DNA from: Tilletiopsis washingtonensis
Taxonomy: Eukaryota > Basidiomycota > Exobasidiomycetes > Entylomatales
DNA: 64,000 nucleotides
NCBI RefSeq assembly: GCF_003144115.1
Contig: NW_020312003.1
Location: forward strand, 794,267-858,266
Direction of reading: 5' to 3'
Shown here piece after piece: positions 35,150 through 47,346 of this stretch; position 1 is the first letter of the stretch, and each line of letters opens with the position of its first letter. The position numbers and the translations under genes were made by a program. The notes beneath the pieces are model-generated. The model worked only from the letters and a program-made list of their open reading frames with translations, made no database searches and was not told the origin of the DNA.

Positions 35150-35890
35150 TCACAGCTTCGCCTTGCGCTCGCGCACGTCGCTCTCCAGCACCTCGGCGAG
35201 CAGGCTGAGCGCCTCGTGCGCGAAGCGGTGCATGTTCTGCGTAGCGATACTCAGCGATGAGTAGTGAGCACATGGCATGCCAGACGTACCTCGACGCGGT
35301 CCTTGCTGCCGGTGCGCACCACGCGCGTCCACGCCCGGCCCTCGGGGCGCGAGACAGCCACGACGGTGTAGCCGCTGTGCGCCGCACTGCTGTCAGCGAG
35401 GGACGCGCCCGATCTGCCCGGCCACGCTCACGCAGGGAAGCGCCGCCCGATGTCGTTGGGCCCGGCGATGCCGCTCTCGCCCACGCCGTACCCGGCGCCC
35501 AGCTGCGCGGCGACGCGGCTCGCGAGGCCCGAGACGACGGCCTCGGTCGGGCCGCTGTGTGCATGATGAGCGCACGCAAGGGTGGGTCACCGCGCACGAC
35601 GCACCGGTACGCCCGCAGGTCCTCCTCCGTCCACACGTTCCACGTGATGCGGCTCTCTCTGCCGGCGATTGGAGTGAGCATCGCACCGGGCACGCTGCCC
35701 ACGCGCTGGCTGACCGCGTGTAGAGCACGGCGCCTCCCTTGTACCACGCGCTGGCGCCGTCGATGCCGAGCAGTGCCGCCGAGACGAGGCCGCCGCTGCT
35801 GCTCTCGCCCACGGCGACGCTGGCGCCGAGCGTGTGCAGCGCGGCGGCGATGCGCGCCAGCAGCTCGGGCGCGATGCTTGAGGCGGACAT
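35150..35890 (-). CDS. CinA C-terminal-domain protein (amidase-like)
   Basis: Five short exons on the minus strand run from 35890 to 35150 and splice in frame to about 165 residues, a single CinA-C domain. In bacteria this domain is nicotinamide-mononucleotide amidase (PncC), which recycles NMN to nicotinate mononucleotide. Seen here: GASVAVGESSSGGLVSAALL (the catalytic Ser-containing E-S-x-x-G-G element), GASAWYKGGAVLYT, and GAGYGVGESGIAGPND (the second conserved loop). The C-terminus is helical (HRFAHEALSLLAEVLESDVR). No N-terminal MoCF domain is present, as in other stand-alone fungal members. The first intron uses a weaker donor (GTCAGC). Biochemical role in fungi is inference from the domain. 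Confidence 0.8.
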
Positions 35891-36264
35891 GGTGGCTGGG
35901 AAGGCAGGCGCGCGCCGGCCTCGGCGCGGCAGAGGCGCCGGCGCCGGCGCGGACGCTGCGTGTCGCACGCAACGCGCACGCACCGGCCACGCCGCACCGC
36001 GAGCTGAGTCGCTGCCGGCCACCACACACAGCGAGCAGACACCTGGCAGCAGCAAGCGTGCAATTAGAACGTGTCCGAAATACAGACGCAGGTAGGAGAC
36101 GGTGTCCGCGAGCCAGGCAGCCGGCTCAGCAGGACGGGGAATTTGGGGGTGAGAGCGCGGCGCAACTGCGGCGCTCAGCGTGGGGCCACGGCGGGATGCG
36201 AGCCGAGCGAGGGCAAGGGATGATGCGAGACAGGCGATGCGGGTCCGAAAGGCGCTGGATGCGC
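35891..36264. other. Intergenic, 0.37 kb
   Basis: Promoter of the CinA-like gene on the left and 3' flank of the glucanase on the right. Nothing else seen. Confidence 0.5.
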
Positions 36265-38037
36265 TCAGCAGTGGAAGTCCGAGACGCTGCCGCGGTCGGC
36301 GTCGCGCGGGATCCAGCCGTGCTGCAGGCCCTTCTGGTACGACCACTCCTCGGCGAACCCCGCCTGCGTTTTCCAGCTCCATTGGATCCACCCGGACCCC
36401 ACAGAGCTGATGGGAGAGAGAGGGTGAGCCATGGGGCCATCAAGGGTGATGCGCAGCGGGCGGACTGACTAGGCGTCGCGCTGCACGCTCCACATGCGCG
36501 CCAGCAGCTTCTTGTAGCCGGCGCTCCAGCCCTCGGCCGGGCCGCGCTTGGGGCCACAGCTGCCGTACTTCTGGCCCTGCGCATCGGGGTGCGTGCCGTC
36601 GTAGCGGCTGCCGACGCCGCGGCCGTTGAGGTTGATGGCGCAGTCGGTGAACGCGGGCGTCCACTGCGGGTGGCTGGTGAGCTGCAGGTCCTGCGCCGCA
36701 CATCGCTCTCCCCTCTGCTCACCTCGCCGACGACGAGCCACTTGCTGTTGCGGTTGGCATCGCGGTAGGCGCCGCGCTTGCCGCAGTACACGTTCTGCCG
36801 GTCCTGCGCCTTCATGCGGATCTGGCCCATGCTGAAGATGGTGTACGGGTGCGCATCCTCGATGACGCTCTGCCCGCCGTCGGCGGCCGTGAGGAAGCGG
36901 CTCCAGTTGTCGCGCCACGCCTTGCCCGACGACGGGTCCGTGAAGCCGGGCGAGAGCACGACGGCAATGTCGCTCGAGTACTGGCGCATGCGGCCGTAGC
37001 CGTCGCGGTAGTACTGCAGTGTGTCAGCGCGGCAGCTCGGCAGAGCCGCACGGCTGGCTCACCTGCTTCAGCACGTCGAGGTTCATGCCGTTGGGCTCGT
37101 TGAGCAGCTCGATGGCCGCGACGCTGCTGCGGTACTTGTCCTGCGAGAACTCCTTTGCCATGGTGCTGATGATGGCCAGCGTGCGGTCGATGTTGCTGCG
37201 GTTGTCCGTCCAGTGCTGGCGCGAGCGCTTGCGCCCCGAGTGGTCGAAGCCGTTCTGGCTGCCCGGCGCGCCGTGCAGGTCGATGAGCACCTTGAGCCCG
37301 GCGTTGCCCGCCCAGATGCACGCCTGCTTCAGCAGGTCGTACCTGCGAGGGTGTAAGCCGAGGTGTGCAAGTGTCAGTCGCGGCACGCACTGGTTGAGCT
37401 TGATGAACGGCTCGTTGCCCTGCACGTCGAACGCCCAGTAGCCGATGGGGATGCGCACGTGGTTGAGGTTGGCGGCCTGATGATGCAGTCAGCACCAGTG
37501 CAGTGCGCCACCACGTCAGCTGCCCACCTTCATGTCCTTGAAGTCCTGCTCGGAGTAGAAGGTGTTGAGGTGGCGCTGCAGCACGCTCACGGCCTTGCCG
37601 CGCTCGAGGTTCTTGCCCCACGTCCACTCGTCGACGACGCCCGTCTTGCTCAGCGGGCCCGTGGCGTCGAACACGCCGGGCGTGATGAAGCTCTCGAGCA
37701 CGAGCCAGCCGCCGGCGGAGACGCCGCGCACCGTGTCGGCGCCCTGGTCGGCGCCGCCGTAGCGGAAGCGCGGGCTCTGGCGCGTGGCGAGGTAGCCCTG
37801 CGCCGCCGTCTCGACGAGGTCGTGCGCCTCGGCATCGAGCTCGGGCGCCACCTCGGCGGCATCGCGGGCCTCGACGAGCTCGGCGTCGGTCTGGGCGTGG
37901 GCGCGCCGGCGCGCCGGCTCGTACGCCAGCGGCTCGAGGGCAGCGCCGGCGCGCGCGGCGAGGGCGTCGGAGGAGGCGTGGGCGAGCGCGGGCGCCGAGA
38001 GCAGCGAGGCCGCGGCGAGGACAAGGGCGAGACGCAT
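36265..38037 (-). CDS. Secreted exo-beta-1,3-glucanase, GH5
   Basis: A minus-strand gene of about six exons from 38037 to 36265. It starts with a classic signal peptide (MRLALVLAAASLLSAPALA) and a pro-region with Arg-Arg/Lys-Arg-like sites, so it is probably secreted and processed in the Golgi. The glycoside hydrolase 5 fold follows: VSAGGWLVLESFITPG, NHVRIPIGYWAF, VLIDLHGAPGSQNGFDHSGR, IELLNEPNG with the acid/base Glu, DAHPYTIFS, KWLVVGE with the nucleophile Glu, and a terminal WKTQAGFAEEWSYQKGLQHG block. This is the yeast Exg1 / glucan 1,3-beta-glucosidase type that remodels cell-wall glucan from the outside. All catalytic residues appear present. A TATA box at 38170-38175 stands about 130 bp upstream. 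Confidence 0.9.
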
Positions 38038-40583
38038 CGTAAGAGAGAAGAGACCGGAAAGAGACAGTGAGTGTGAAGAGAGCGTGAGGGACCGCGGCCG
38101 CGGCGTGGAGAGCGAGAGCCTGGAGGAGAGGATGAGGGTGCAGGACGCTGCGTCCTGCGCCCCTGACACTTATAAGGGGGCCTGCGAGGCGTCGTCGTGG
38201 ATTGCCCTCGGGCCAGCGCCAAGCGTTGGATGAGCTCTGCGGCCGCCTTGCGGTGCGGAGTGAGGAGCAGGTGCAGCTGTGCCGGCTGCCCGTTGCGCCA
38301 CGCACCTTCTGTGGGAAACGCGGGGAGCGAGGAGCAGGCGCGGCGCGCTGCACGGCGGCGGCGCGACACTGGCGCCGTGCCCCAGGGGCGCGCACGCCGC
38401 GCCGCGTGTTGCTCTCGCGTGCGGCTGCGTCCTACATCTAAGCGCGCGCCGGTGCCGCACCCTGCCGCAGCTAGCCCGTCGTCAGAGGCCATGACTTGCA
38501 CAGAAGCAGCCGCAGCGGTGCTTGGTGCCTGCGTGGTGGGTGCAGCTGCGCTCTGGGTGCAGGTGGCGCTGCGAGTGCTGCTCACGCGCCCGCCCGATGC
38601 CGCAGCGCGCGCCAGGTCAGCGCGCCGCCGCCGCCGGCTGCCGTCATGCGCGCAGCACGGAAGCTTCTGCTGCGCGGCGGTGCGCGCCGCCACCATGCAC
38701 CTCGACGATCCCTCTGACCCTCTCGGGCCGCCCTCAGCGCTTCGTCATCGTCGTCCGCGCAGCGCGCCCGCTCGGCGTTCATCCAGCGGTCGCACCAACG
38801 CGGCTTGGCCCACGTGTGTGCCACACTTTCGTCGGAGCACCTGGCTCGGCCCACGAGCACGCATGTAGAGCCCGATGCGAGCTTCGCCCGCGCGGCTGCG
38901 CGCCTCGCCGCGAGAGCAGAGCCGGGGAGCGCAGCCATCTGGCAATCCACGGCATACTCGCTGCGCCGTCTTGCTGACCCTGGGCACGAGCGTCGCGTTG
39001 TGACTTGCTCAACAGCAAGCGTGTTTGCTGCACAGGCCACGAGCCTGAGAGGCGGCATGAGCTGTCAGCATCGCCGATCCATGCAAGGAGAGGAGAGCAC
39101 GACGTGCAAGCCAAAGCTAAGCTTAAACGCGCACCGCCTCCGACGCGCTCGCCGCTGCGGCATTGCAGGGGGCAGATCGCCGATCTCAGGTAGTGCTCAT
39201 GCCTCTCGTGAATTTGAGCTATAACCTGGCCTCTCTAGGGCAAGACAGGGGGAGAGAGAGGCGCTGAGAGGCGGCCAGGTTGGCGCGCGTGGGGTCACGC
39301 GCGGGAGCGACGCGCCGAGGGGCTCACGGCTGCTCGGGATCTGCGTGCCGCGCCTCAAGTGGTGTCCCTTCGGGCATGCTTCATCTTGACAGCTGTCGTG
39401 CGACCTCAGATATGCGATCCTCTTGCGACCCTTGAATGCTCGTGTCTGCCGTCCCGAGTCGCAACAGCGTGGCAGAGGAGGCTTCGCACTCGGCGGCTTC
39501 GACGCGCTACTGAAACTGCATCTCATGTGACGAGCAGGCTCGAGCGTGAGAGCGTGTGATCGCTGAGCGGAGCCGACTTGGCGCAACGACCCGCTCTGCC
39601 CCAGGAGCCTCCTTCTCGCCGGCCATCCTGTTCCAATTGCAGAGCAGCAAGTGCCGCCAATGAAGGTGGCCCGGTCTTCGTGTGGACGCGTCCTCGCTGG
39701 CAACAGCGCAAGCACCGAGCCGTCCGGACTTGGGTGTTGCATGGCGCATCGCTTCCGCTCAGCAGCTTGCCTCCTCTCTGCTGCTGTGGCAGCTGCGATG
39801 CCTCCGGATGCCGCTGCTCCGGCTGCCCGGGCCGCACTGGCTGCCGAGCCACGGGCCGTCCCCTGAGCGACGCGCCGCAAATGGACCGGCACTGAGCGGG
39901 ACAGTGCGCGGCGCTCTGGCGCCAGGCACGCGAGATCTGCGTCCTTTGAGGGTGCGCTCCGGCTCGTTGGTCCTCTCGCTCGCTGTCGGTGCGAGATGCG
40001 CAGCAGCCGACCCGCTCGCTCGAGGCTAGCATGGCTCGCAACGCTGGAGCGCGCTGCTGCTGCTGAGCGCATCGCATGCGGCTGCGCCGCTCCCGCGTCT
40101 CTGGCTGGGGCACGCGACGCGCTTCTGCGCTGCGGTGCGGGCCGCCGGCGGGGCGAGCCGCTGCCGCTGCGTGTGCCGCAAAGGCCCGCGCTGCGCCGCT
40201 GCGCCCGCCGCCGTCGCGCGTGCTGGTGGCCTGACGCCGCGCCCGCCTCGCCGCGTCTCGTGTCGCCGCACGCGCCGCACGAGCGATGCGCTCCGCTTGA
40301 CCTCCTTGCCTCCTGCCTTTGCTCCTCATCCGTTCCGCATCGCCGCAGCACAGCGCCGCGCGCATCCGCCTGCGCCCGCTGCTGCGTCGTCTCTCGCTGC
40401 TGCCACTGCGCTGGCACCCTTCGCCTCTCTCTCGCACCCGCATCGCACTGCCCGCACCGTCTGCTGCTCCGTCTCGCCCCCACGCCCTGCTCGGCGCTCC
40501 GCACTGCGCGCCGCCACGCCTCCTCTGCGCTCTGACCGCCTGCGCTGCGCATGCGCCAGCCTCGCCGGTAGCGGCCCTCGACC
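38038..40583. other. Intergenic, 2.5 kb, between divergent genes
   Basis: No supported gene. An ATG at 38491 opens a short hydrophobic stretch (LGACVVGAAALWVQVALRVL) that could be a membrane anchor, but the frame soon turns into Arg-rich sequence and I do not call it. The left edge holds the glucanase promoter (TTATAA at 38170-38175), the right edge the Bem3-like promoter. Confidence 0.5.
38170..38175 (-). promoter_or_regulatory. TATA box of the GH5 glucanase
   Basis: TTATAA in GC-rich surroundings, 133-138 bp before the start codon read on the minus strand, with a CT-rich leader (plus-strand GA-rich) in between. Confidence 0.6.
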
Positions 40584-43500
40584 ATGTCCACCTCCTCGCC
40601 AAGGCCGCGGCGGCGCCTCGACTCTGATGATCGCGGCCGTGTAGCTTCGGGCTCGGCGCACGCGCACGGCACCTCCTCTAGCGCCGCGCCGCACGGCGAG
40701 CTGGCGTCGGTGACGTCGCACGCCTCGTCGTCGCGCCTCGCCGCGAATGGCCCATCACGCGGCTACGTGCCGCTGGCGCTCGCCGACGCCCTGGCGCGCG
40801 CCGGCGGCGACACGACGCGCGCGCTCGACGAGGTGCTGGCCGAGCGCAACAAGTTCTGCCTCGAGGCCGGCAAGCTGAGCGGCGAGAATGTGCGCATCTG
40901 GAACCTCATGGGCCGCATCCGCAAGGAGAACGAGGCGCTCAAGACGCCGAGCCGCCGCGACGCCAGCAGCGCGTCGGCCATGGCCGCGCCCGAGCTCACG
41001 CACAGCGTCAGCCAGGCCAGCAGCCTGGGCGACGGCGCCGGCAGCACCACGCGCGCCGCGAGCTTCGACGTCGCCAGCACGCGCTCGTCGCCCGCGGGCG
41101 CACAGCAACCGCCCGCCAGTGCCGGCGCCGGCAGCAGCAGCAGCGGCTTTGCGCAGGCGCGCCGCAGCGTCGTGCGCGCGCGCCCGTCGACGGGCGACCG
41201 CGCCGTGCAGCCGAGCTCGAGCTCCTCGTCGCTCTCGCACGACGTCTCGGCCGTCTCGTCGCCGCTGCGCTCGTCGGGCGACGACCGCCGCGAGGCCGTC
41301 GTGGCGCCGGCACGCAGCGGCGCCGATGCGCAGTCGAGCATCATGGCGCAGCGCGCCGCCGCGCAGCGCCGGCAGCCGCTCGACGAGCCGCGCGCGGCCG
41401 AGGAGGCCGACGACTTTGATGCCGTCGACGAGTCCGTCGCCGGCGACACGGACGGCACCTCGGACGCGGGCGCCGGGCTGGGCCTGGAGCCCGCCGTGGA
41501 TCTGGCAGAGCGCAGCGCCGACGAGCCGCAGGTGAGCACGCCGCGGGGCGGCGCACCGCCCGAGTACCGCGACGAGCCGCTGCTGGCGACGCCCGGGCAG
41601 CGCAAGGGCAGCATCTCGGCCATCGCGGCGCGTGCGCGCCAGGGCTCGCTGAGCTCGTCGCGCGGCTCGATCTCGTCGCTCTCGGCCGTGCCGACGCCTG
41701 TGCTCGACTCGCGGCAGCTCAGCAGCGCCGCCGTGCACGTCGTCGGCTCGATGCTGCGCTCCAACGAGCGCGGGCGCGAGGTCATCTCGTTCTTCATCTC
41801 GGTCGCGCTGGCGCCGCGCGCTGCCGGTGCGCCCGGCGCAACGTGGCGCGTCGAGAAGCTCTACTCCGACGTGCTGGCGCTCGATGCGCGCCTGAAGCAG
41901 AAGCACGGCAAGGCGGCGAGCAAGCGCATGGCAGGCGCGACGCTGCCGGACAAGATGCTCTTCCGCGACCACGCGCCGAGCAAGGTCGACCAGCGCAAGG
42001 TAAGTGCGCACCAGGCTAGGCGGTGCGGCAGAGCTGACGCGGCCATCAGGCGGTTCTCGAGTCGTACCTGCAGAATCTGCTGGCCGTCGAGCTGCCGGAC
42101 AAGGACGACATCTGCACGTTTCTCTGCACCGACGTCGTGCCGAGCAAGCCCAAAGACGCGGCGGCGACGACGCGCGAGGGTTTCCTGACGAAGAAGGGGC
42201 AGAACATGGGCCGCTGGGTGACGCGCCTGTACGTGCTGATGGGCGCGCAGCTCGACTACTACGAGACGGTGAGTGCGGGTGCAGTGCCCGGTGCGCAGGT
42301 GGGCTGACGCCGGAGTGCAGCGCGGCGGGCCGCACCTTGGCTCGATCAACATCGCTGGTGCGCAGATTGGGCGGCAGCAGCGCAGCGCGACGTCGGAGAT
42401 GGACGAGAATTCGTACCGGCACGCGTTTCTCATCCTCGAGAAGCGCCCGCCGACGGTGCCCGGCGAGCAGACGCAGATGGTGCGCCACGTGCTGTGCGCC
42501 GAGAGCGACGCCGAGCGCGACGAGTGGGTCGAGGTGCTCGTGCGCGCCATTGCCGAGCTCGACCGGCAGGGCCGCAGTGCCGAGCGCGCGGCGCGCAGCG
42601 CCTCATCGACGCCGAGTGTGGCAGCGTCGGCGAAGCAGCCACCGCGGCAGGACGCGCCGCTGCCGCCGCCGCAGCGGCCAGACCAGCGCGCAGTGCCTGC
42701 GCCCATGAGCCCGCCGAGCCACGGCACCATCGCCAGCCGGCGCCTGGCGCAGGAGGCCGCCGGCGCCGGCGACGCGCTGCGCTCGCCCGAGGCCTCGCGC
42801 AAGCCGCCGGCCAGCCCCAAGGCGCCCGTGACGCCGCTGGCGTTCAACCCGCGCGCGGCGCTGCCGTCGCGCTCGGCATCGCAGGACGCCGGCCTCGAGA
42901 CGCCGGCGCGCCTCAGCACGCCGCCGCCGCAGCCGACCGAGCGGCACAGCGAGAGCGCCTTCCGCGCCCCTGCCACTGCGCGGCCAGCCATCTCAGGGCC
43001 GATGAACGGCACGCCGATTCCCAGCGGGTACAAGTTCGGTAGCCGCGACGAGCCGCTCGGCAGCGTCGCGGCGCCCGACGCCAGCAGCAAGAAGGACGAC
43101 AAGAAGCGCGGCTTCTGGCATCGCTTTGGCGGCGGCGCTGCTGCGGACAAGACAGCCGGCGCCGTCGCGCGGCCGGTGTTCGGCGTGCCGCTGGCCGAGT
43201 CGATCGCGATCTCGCACATTGCCGAGGGTCTCGAGCTGCCGTCGGTTGTGTACCGCTGCATCGAGTACCTCGAGAAGAGCAACGCGGCGAACGAGGAGGG
43301 CATCTACCGCCTCTCGGGCTCGTCGGCCGTCGTCAAGGCGCTCAAGGAGCGCTTCAATGCCGAGGGCGACGTCGACCTGCTGGCGACCGGCGAGCAGTTC
43401 TACGACCCGCACGCCGTCGCCGGCCTGCTCAAGACGTTTCTGCGCGAGCTGCCGGCGAGCGTGCTGACGCGCGAGCTGCACCTGGAGTTCATGCGTGTCA

Positions 43501-44495
43501 ATGGTGGGTGCGAGTGTGGCCTGGGGCGCGATCGGAGGCTGACACGCGCTGCAGACATCGTCGACCGGCGGGAGCGGGTCAATGAGCTCGGCGCGCTCGT
43601 GTCGATTCTGCCGCTCGCCAACTACTCGCTGCTGCGGACGCTGTGCAGCCAGTGAGTGTGGCAAGACTGGTGGTTACTTGCAGAGCTGACCGCCTAGCTC
43701 CAGCCTGATCAAGATCATCGAGCACGCCGACGTCAACAAGATGACGATGCGGAACGTCGGCATTGTCTTTAGCCCGACGCTCGGCATCCCTGCAGGTGAG
43801 TGAAGTGGTGCGCGACACTGCATCGTGGCTGACACGCGAGCAGGCGTCTTTGCGCTCTTCCTTACCGAGTTCGACTGGGTCTTCTGGACGTCTGCCGGTG
43901 AGCAGCCCGCGAGCGTTCACACCCGGCGGCACTGACACGCCACACAGAGGGCGAGCCGGCACCGCGGCAGATGGAAGAGGACATCCAGGCACCCGACTCT
44001 ACGGAGCTGGGCTCGGCGCAGTTTGCCGCGCCGCCAGCCGTCGAGTCGCCGGCGCAGCGGCGGCGCAACAACCGCGCCTCGTGGATCGCCGGCGGGCAGG
44101 TGCACACGGGCGACGGCGACGTGCTGCCGGTGTCGCCGGCGCCCATGCCGCACGCGGCGCGCAGCAACCGCAACTCGCTGCAGTACGACGCCAGCGAGGC
44201 GGACCGGCTGCTCGGGCCGCAGACGCGCGGGCGCCTCGAGGCGCTCGACGATGCCGCCGACGACGACGCGCTCGACTTTGCGGCCGAGGACGACGCCGAG
44301 TCGACGAGCGCGCACGCCGCCGACTTCACCGAGGCGCCGCTGGCGCCGGCGTACGTGCCGCAGCCGCACTCTGCGGGCGCCGTGCCGCCGAGCCCGGCCG
44401 GCAGCCTGCGCGCAATGCGCTCGCCGCAGCGCAGCGCCCACGGCGGCATTGTGCCGTCGCCGTCGCTGGCCGGCTTTCCGCGCTCGCCGGCGTGA
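40584..44495 (+). CDS. PX-PH-RhoGAP protein, Bem3-like GAP for Cdc42/Rho
   Basis: Seven exons (40584-41999, 42050-42268, 42321-43503, 43555-43651, 43698-43795, 43844-43897, 43948-44495) encode 1204 residues. Near residues 70-115 lies a short helix (EVLAERNKFCLEAGKLSGEN), then a Ser/Ala-rich spacer. A PX domain spans about 385-510 (WRVEKLYSDVLALDARLKQK, lipid-binding basic residues). It is followed by a PH domain (REGFLTKKGQNMGRWVTRLY) and a RhoGAP domain from about 865 to 1015. The arginine finger lies in GIYRLSGS and the second signature is NMTMRNVGIVFSPTL-like (KMTMRNVGIVFSPTLG). The same order occurs in yeast Bem3, which stimulates GTP hydrolysis on Cdc42 during polarity establishment. The long Ser-rich tails are probably regulated by phosphorylation. 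I did not assign the symbol because other PX-PH-GAP paralogues exist. Confidence 0.9.
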
Positions 44496-44675
44496 TGACG
44501 ACTGCGCGTGCGCGCGCGACGCCGTGCTCCTGATGACGAGATGCGATTGATGACAGGCTCCGCGCCGCTCGGCGTGATACCCCTGGAGCAATGGCGATGC
44601 AATTCAGCAGATCTGGGTATACATAGGAGAGCGGGCTAGGCGTGCAGTGCAGCCAACACAGACGTCAGACCGAGG

Positions 44676-45912
44676 CTAGGCGCCGATGCGGATGCGGCGC
44701 AGCCAGCGCGGGGCCCGCGAGGTGACGCGGCCCGGCGCCGTCACGGGGCCCTCGGGCTCGTCGGCGGCGGTGATGCGGCGCACGATGCGGTCGTGCTCGC
44801 GCTCGGCCTCCTTGCGCTCGGCGCGCTCCTGCTTCAGGCGTGCCTTCTCCTCGCCGCCGACGATGATTACAGTGAGCACGGCGGTGCGGCCGTCCACCTG
44901 CAGGGTGTCAGGAGGAGTGCAGTGCGGTGGACGTGCCACTCACGGCGATGCCATGGTTGACGCCCTCGGTGCCGGCCTCCATGAGGCCGCCGACGTACTC
45001 GACGCGCGTCTGGTACTTCTTGAAGAGAAACGAGCTGCGACAGGGTCAGCTGAGCATCCGGAGAAGCACACACCCCCACCCACGTCACGCCGTTCTTGCG
45101 CTGCTGGCTCTGCGCGACGACCTTGTCGCGGCCGAGGTTGTAGCCGTCGGGCACGATCATGTGGTGCTTGCGCACGTTCATCTCCTCGGACGCGGCGAGG
45201 AACCAGGCGCCGGTGCCCTGCTGCTGCCAGATGCGCACGTGGTTGCCGCCGACTGCGAAGCGTGAGCCGACGCAGAGAGGGTGTGTGCGGCGCACGCACC
45301 GAGCGACTCGAGACATGTGCCGAAGAGGTGGTCGAGCGGCGTGTATACTGGGCGATGTCAGCGACGGCATCTCAGCGCAAGCCCGGCACTCAGCACCCGT
45401 CCGGTGCTCAGCACACGTCCGCCCACGCCACTCAGCACGTCCGCCTCACCCTCGCGATAGAGGAACAGCTCGTCCTGCCAGCCGCGCGCATCGAGCCACG
45501 CGCTCTGTGCGCCGCCCTGGTGCAGGCCGAGGCACTCCATGTCGAAGTCGAGGGAGCGCAGGTAGCCCTGCAGGCCCTTGCGCGTGAGGATCTCGGGCGA
45601 CGAGAGCGCCGAGACTGCGAGAGAAAGAGTCAGCGCAACTCAGTGGCAGACCGGCTCATGCTGTGCGGTAGTGGCAGACCCGCTCATGCTATGTGGCAGT
45701 CTGAGTTGCAGACCCCGCGCTGACCATCCAGCCCACGCACCGATGACATTCAGCGGCTCGCCGAGGCCGGCGCTGCGGTTGAGGCTGCGCCCGCCAAACT
45801 GGCGCGGGTCGAGGTAGGCGACGCCGCGCACGCTGCCGGCGGCGATGCTGGCATCGTCGACGAGTGCGGGGTTGTCCGGGTCCTCGAGGCCGACGCGGCG
45901 CTCGTCCGACAT
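44676..45912 (-). CDS. Conserved protein, possible LssY C-terminal-like domain
   Basis: A minus-strand gene of about six exons from 45912 to 44676. The first exon (MSDERRVGLEDPDNPALVDD) is soluble and acidic. The second reads VSALSSPEILTRKGLQGYLR and onward. The core contains GGNHVRIWQQQGTGAWFLAA and HHMIVPDGYNLGRDKV. The order of an aromatic-Arg-Trp strand, a surface-exposed sequence and a His-His..Asp..Arg-Asp motif recalls the LssY C-terminal domain found in bacteria and fungi. That match is from memory of the family and is weak. The C-terminal half is a highly charged helix (EEKARLKQERAERKEAEREH). The donor of the intron near 45400-45440 is ambiguous because of a short local repeat of GTGCTGAG; the one in GGACGTGTGC keeps the frame. 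No membrane anchor is seen. Confidence 0.6.
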
Positions 45913-47021
45913 TGCGTTGCTGGTGGTTGGGAGTGAAGACGAGATGCGGAGGCGGCTGCTTGCCTCAGGGGCGCGACGTGCGCGGCCGATGCGCTAGCTC
46001 GATGGCCATGCAGGCGCCGCATCAACGCACGCCGCGCCGCCAAGATGCACGGCGGGCGGCCCCTGCGTCAGCCAAGGGGCGCCGCGCAGCGCAGCGTCGA
46101 GCACGCCGCGGCGCTCAGGGGCATACGGCGGAGGATGCGGCGCAGTTCCGCTGGTCTCATCACGGCGGATGCATCTGCATCCGCGTCGGCTCCGAGATGA
46201 GCTCGGCTCGGAGATGAGCACCGCGCGCACATGAGGCTCAGTCGGGGCGGTTCTGTGCAATGCCGCGAGCGATCGGCAACTGTCAACCATGCGTGAGAGC
46301 AGCTGCTTTGAGCAGCTCTGCCGGTCAGAGCCAGCTTTTGAGGCTTCAGCCTCTCCTCAGGTGACGCAAGAGGACCAGCGGCCTCACGTCGCTGAATGCC
46401 ACTGCGGCTCGGCGCCGCTGGCGGCTGAGCACACGCGTCGCCTCGTCGCACACAGGCCGCCAGCGTTTAGGACCACTTCGCTGGCTACGAGGAGAGCTGC
46501 TGAGGTCACAAAGACCGCGTCTTGCGCAGCGAGATCAGACGTCAGTCGCAGTGCTTGTGGTGCGGGACAGCGGAGCCGAGCGAGCGAGAGGCAGCCGTCT
46601 AAGTCTGCGCACGCACGCGGCACGCGCTACGCGTCGACGTGCGCTTCGTCGTCAGCACCTCGCCACCCACGCCTCGAGCATGCCACTCACGGCGGCGCTC
46701 AACACCTGAGAGCAGCTTCGAGCCTGCGGTAGCCATAGGGCTGGCAGCAGCAAGGCGTGCAGGCTGAGTAGCGCTGAGCATGTGCGCCTTTTCGCCGCCA
46801 TGGCACGCGCGCGCTGGGCTTGCTGCTCCTTCAAGGACCGAGCTAACCCGCGCTCAGCCGCCCTGCACATAATCTTGGCCCTCGCAAAGTTGGCTTGCCG
46901 CTGTAGCGTGCGCAAGGAATGTAGAGAGGCTTGGGGCTCTCAAGAGGGCAAAAGCGAAGCTTTTGTCTGAGGGAGAGCCGGGATGAGTGCTGGAAGACTA
47001 AAAAAGAGCAAAAAGAGCAAA
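45913..47021. other. Intergenic, 1.1 kb, left of the island
   Basis: No gene supported. A short tandem duplication (CTCGGCTC.GAGATGAG) lies at about 46185-46217. The last 60 bases are A-rich on the plus strand and give the T-runs that end the left tRNA gene. Confidence 0.5.
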
Positions 47022-47024
47022 AAG
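46999..47024 (-). terminator. RNA polymerase III terminator of the left tRNA gene
   Basis: On the minus strand, directly after the tRNA 3' end, runs of five or more T occur three times (GCTCTTTTT repeated). This is the normal Pol III stop signal. Confidence 0.75.
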
Positions 47025-47268
47025 AGATGCGACACCAGAGAGATTCGAACTCTCGCTCTCAGAAAGAACTTCCTGTCAGATCAGGATGCTGTAATAGCAG
47101 GGAAGCGCCTTAACCACTCGGCCATAGTGCCAGTTGAATGACAAATGCCCTCATGGAACACAACATGAGGCTCGTGTAGGCTCTGCTGCAGCACTGCTGC
47201 ACAGTGCTTGCATAGTGCTGCCACTACTGCTGGCTGGCATTGTCTACCTGGGCCTGCAGCAGCAGCAG
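47022..47268. repeat. Left arm of the 247 bp inverted repeat
   Basis: Reading inward, these 247 bases match the reverse complement of 60318-60564 base for base except for five differences, all transitions, with no gaps. The arm contains a complete tRNA-Ser gene at its outer side and 137 bp of other sequence at its inner side, ending in a CAG run. Confidence 0.93.
47030..47131 (-). tRNA. tRNA-Ser(GCU) with intron, left copy
   Basis: Read on the minus strand from 47131: acceptor GGCACTA pairs with TGGTGTC, discriminator G as usual for eukaryotic tRNA-Ser. The D-arm (GCCGAGTGGTTAAGGC, also the A box), anticodon stem CTTCC/GGAAG, long variable arm and T-arm GAGAGTTCGAATCTCTC (B box) are all present. 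The loop is CTGCTA, a 20 nt intron, then A, so the anticodon is GCT, reading AGC/AGT. Inside the intron AGCA can pair with TGCT over the anticodon, the usual pre-tRNA form. T-runs follow directly, so this copy looks functional. Confidence 0.93.
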
Positions 47269-47346
47269 TCCTGTCAGCTACACCTAGCTGATGGGTCAGT
47301 GCAGTAGGCAGAGCAAGTAGGGTGGGCAGGCTCACTTCTTCCTGGC

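Noticed and set aside
38491-38868. Short ORF with a hydrophobic N-terminus
   Set aside because: The hydrophobic stretch is brief and the rest is Arg/Ala/Pro-rich; no promoter or splice support.
39197-40672. 491-codon minus-strand frame before the Bem3-like gene
   Set aside because: Arg/Gln/Ala-rich shadow with no domain; it overlaps the true start of the Bem3-like gene.
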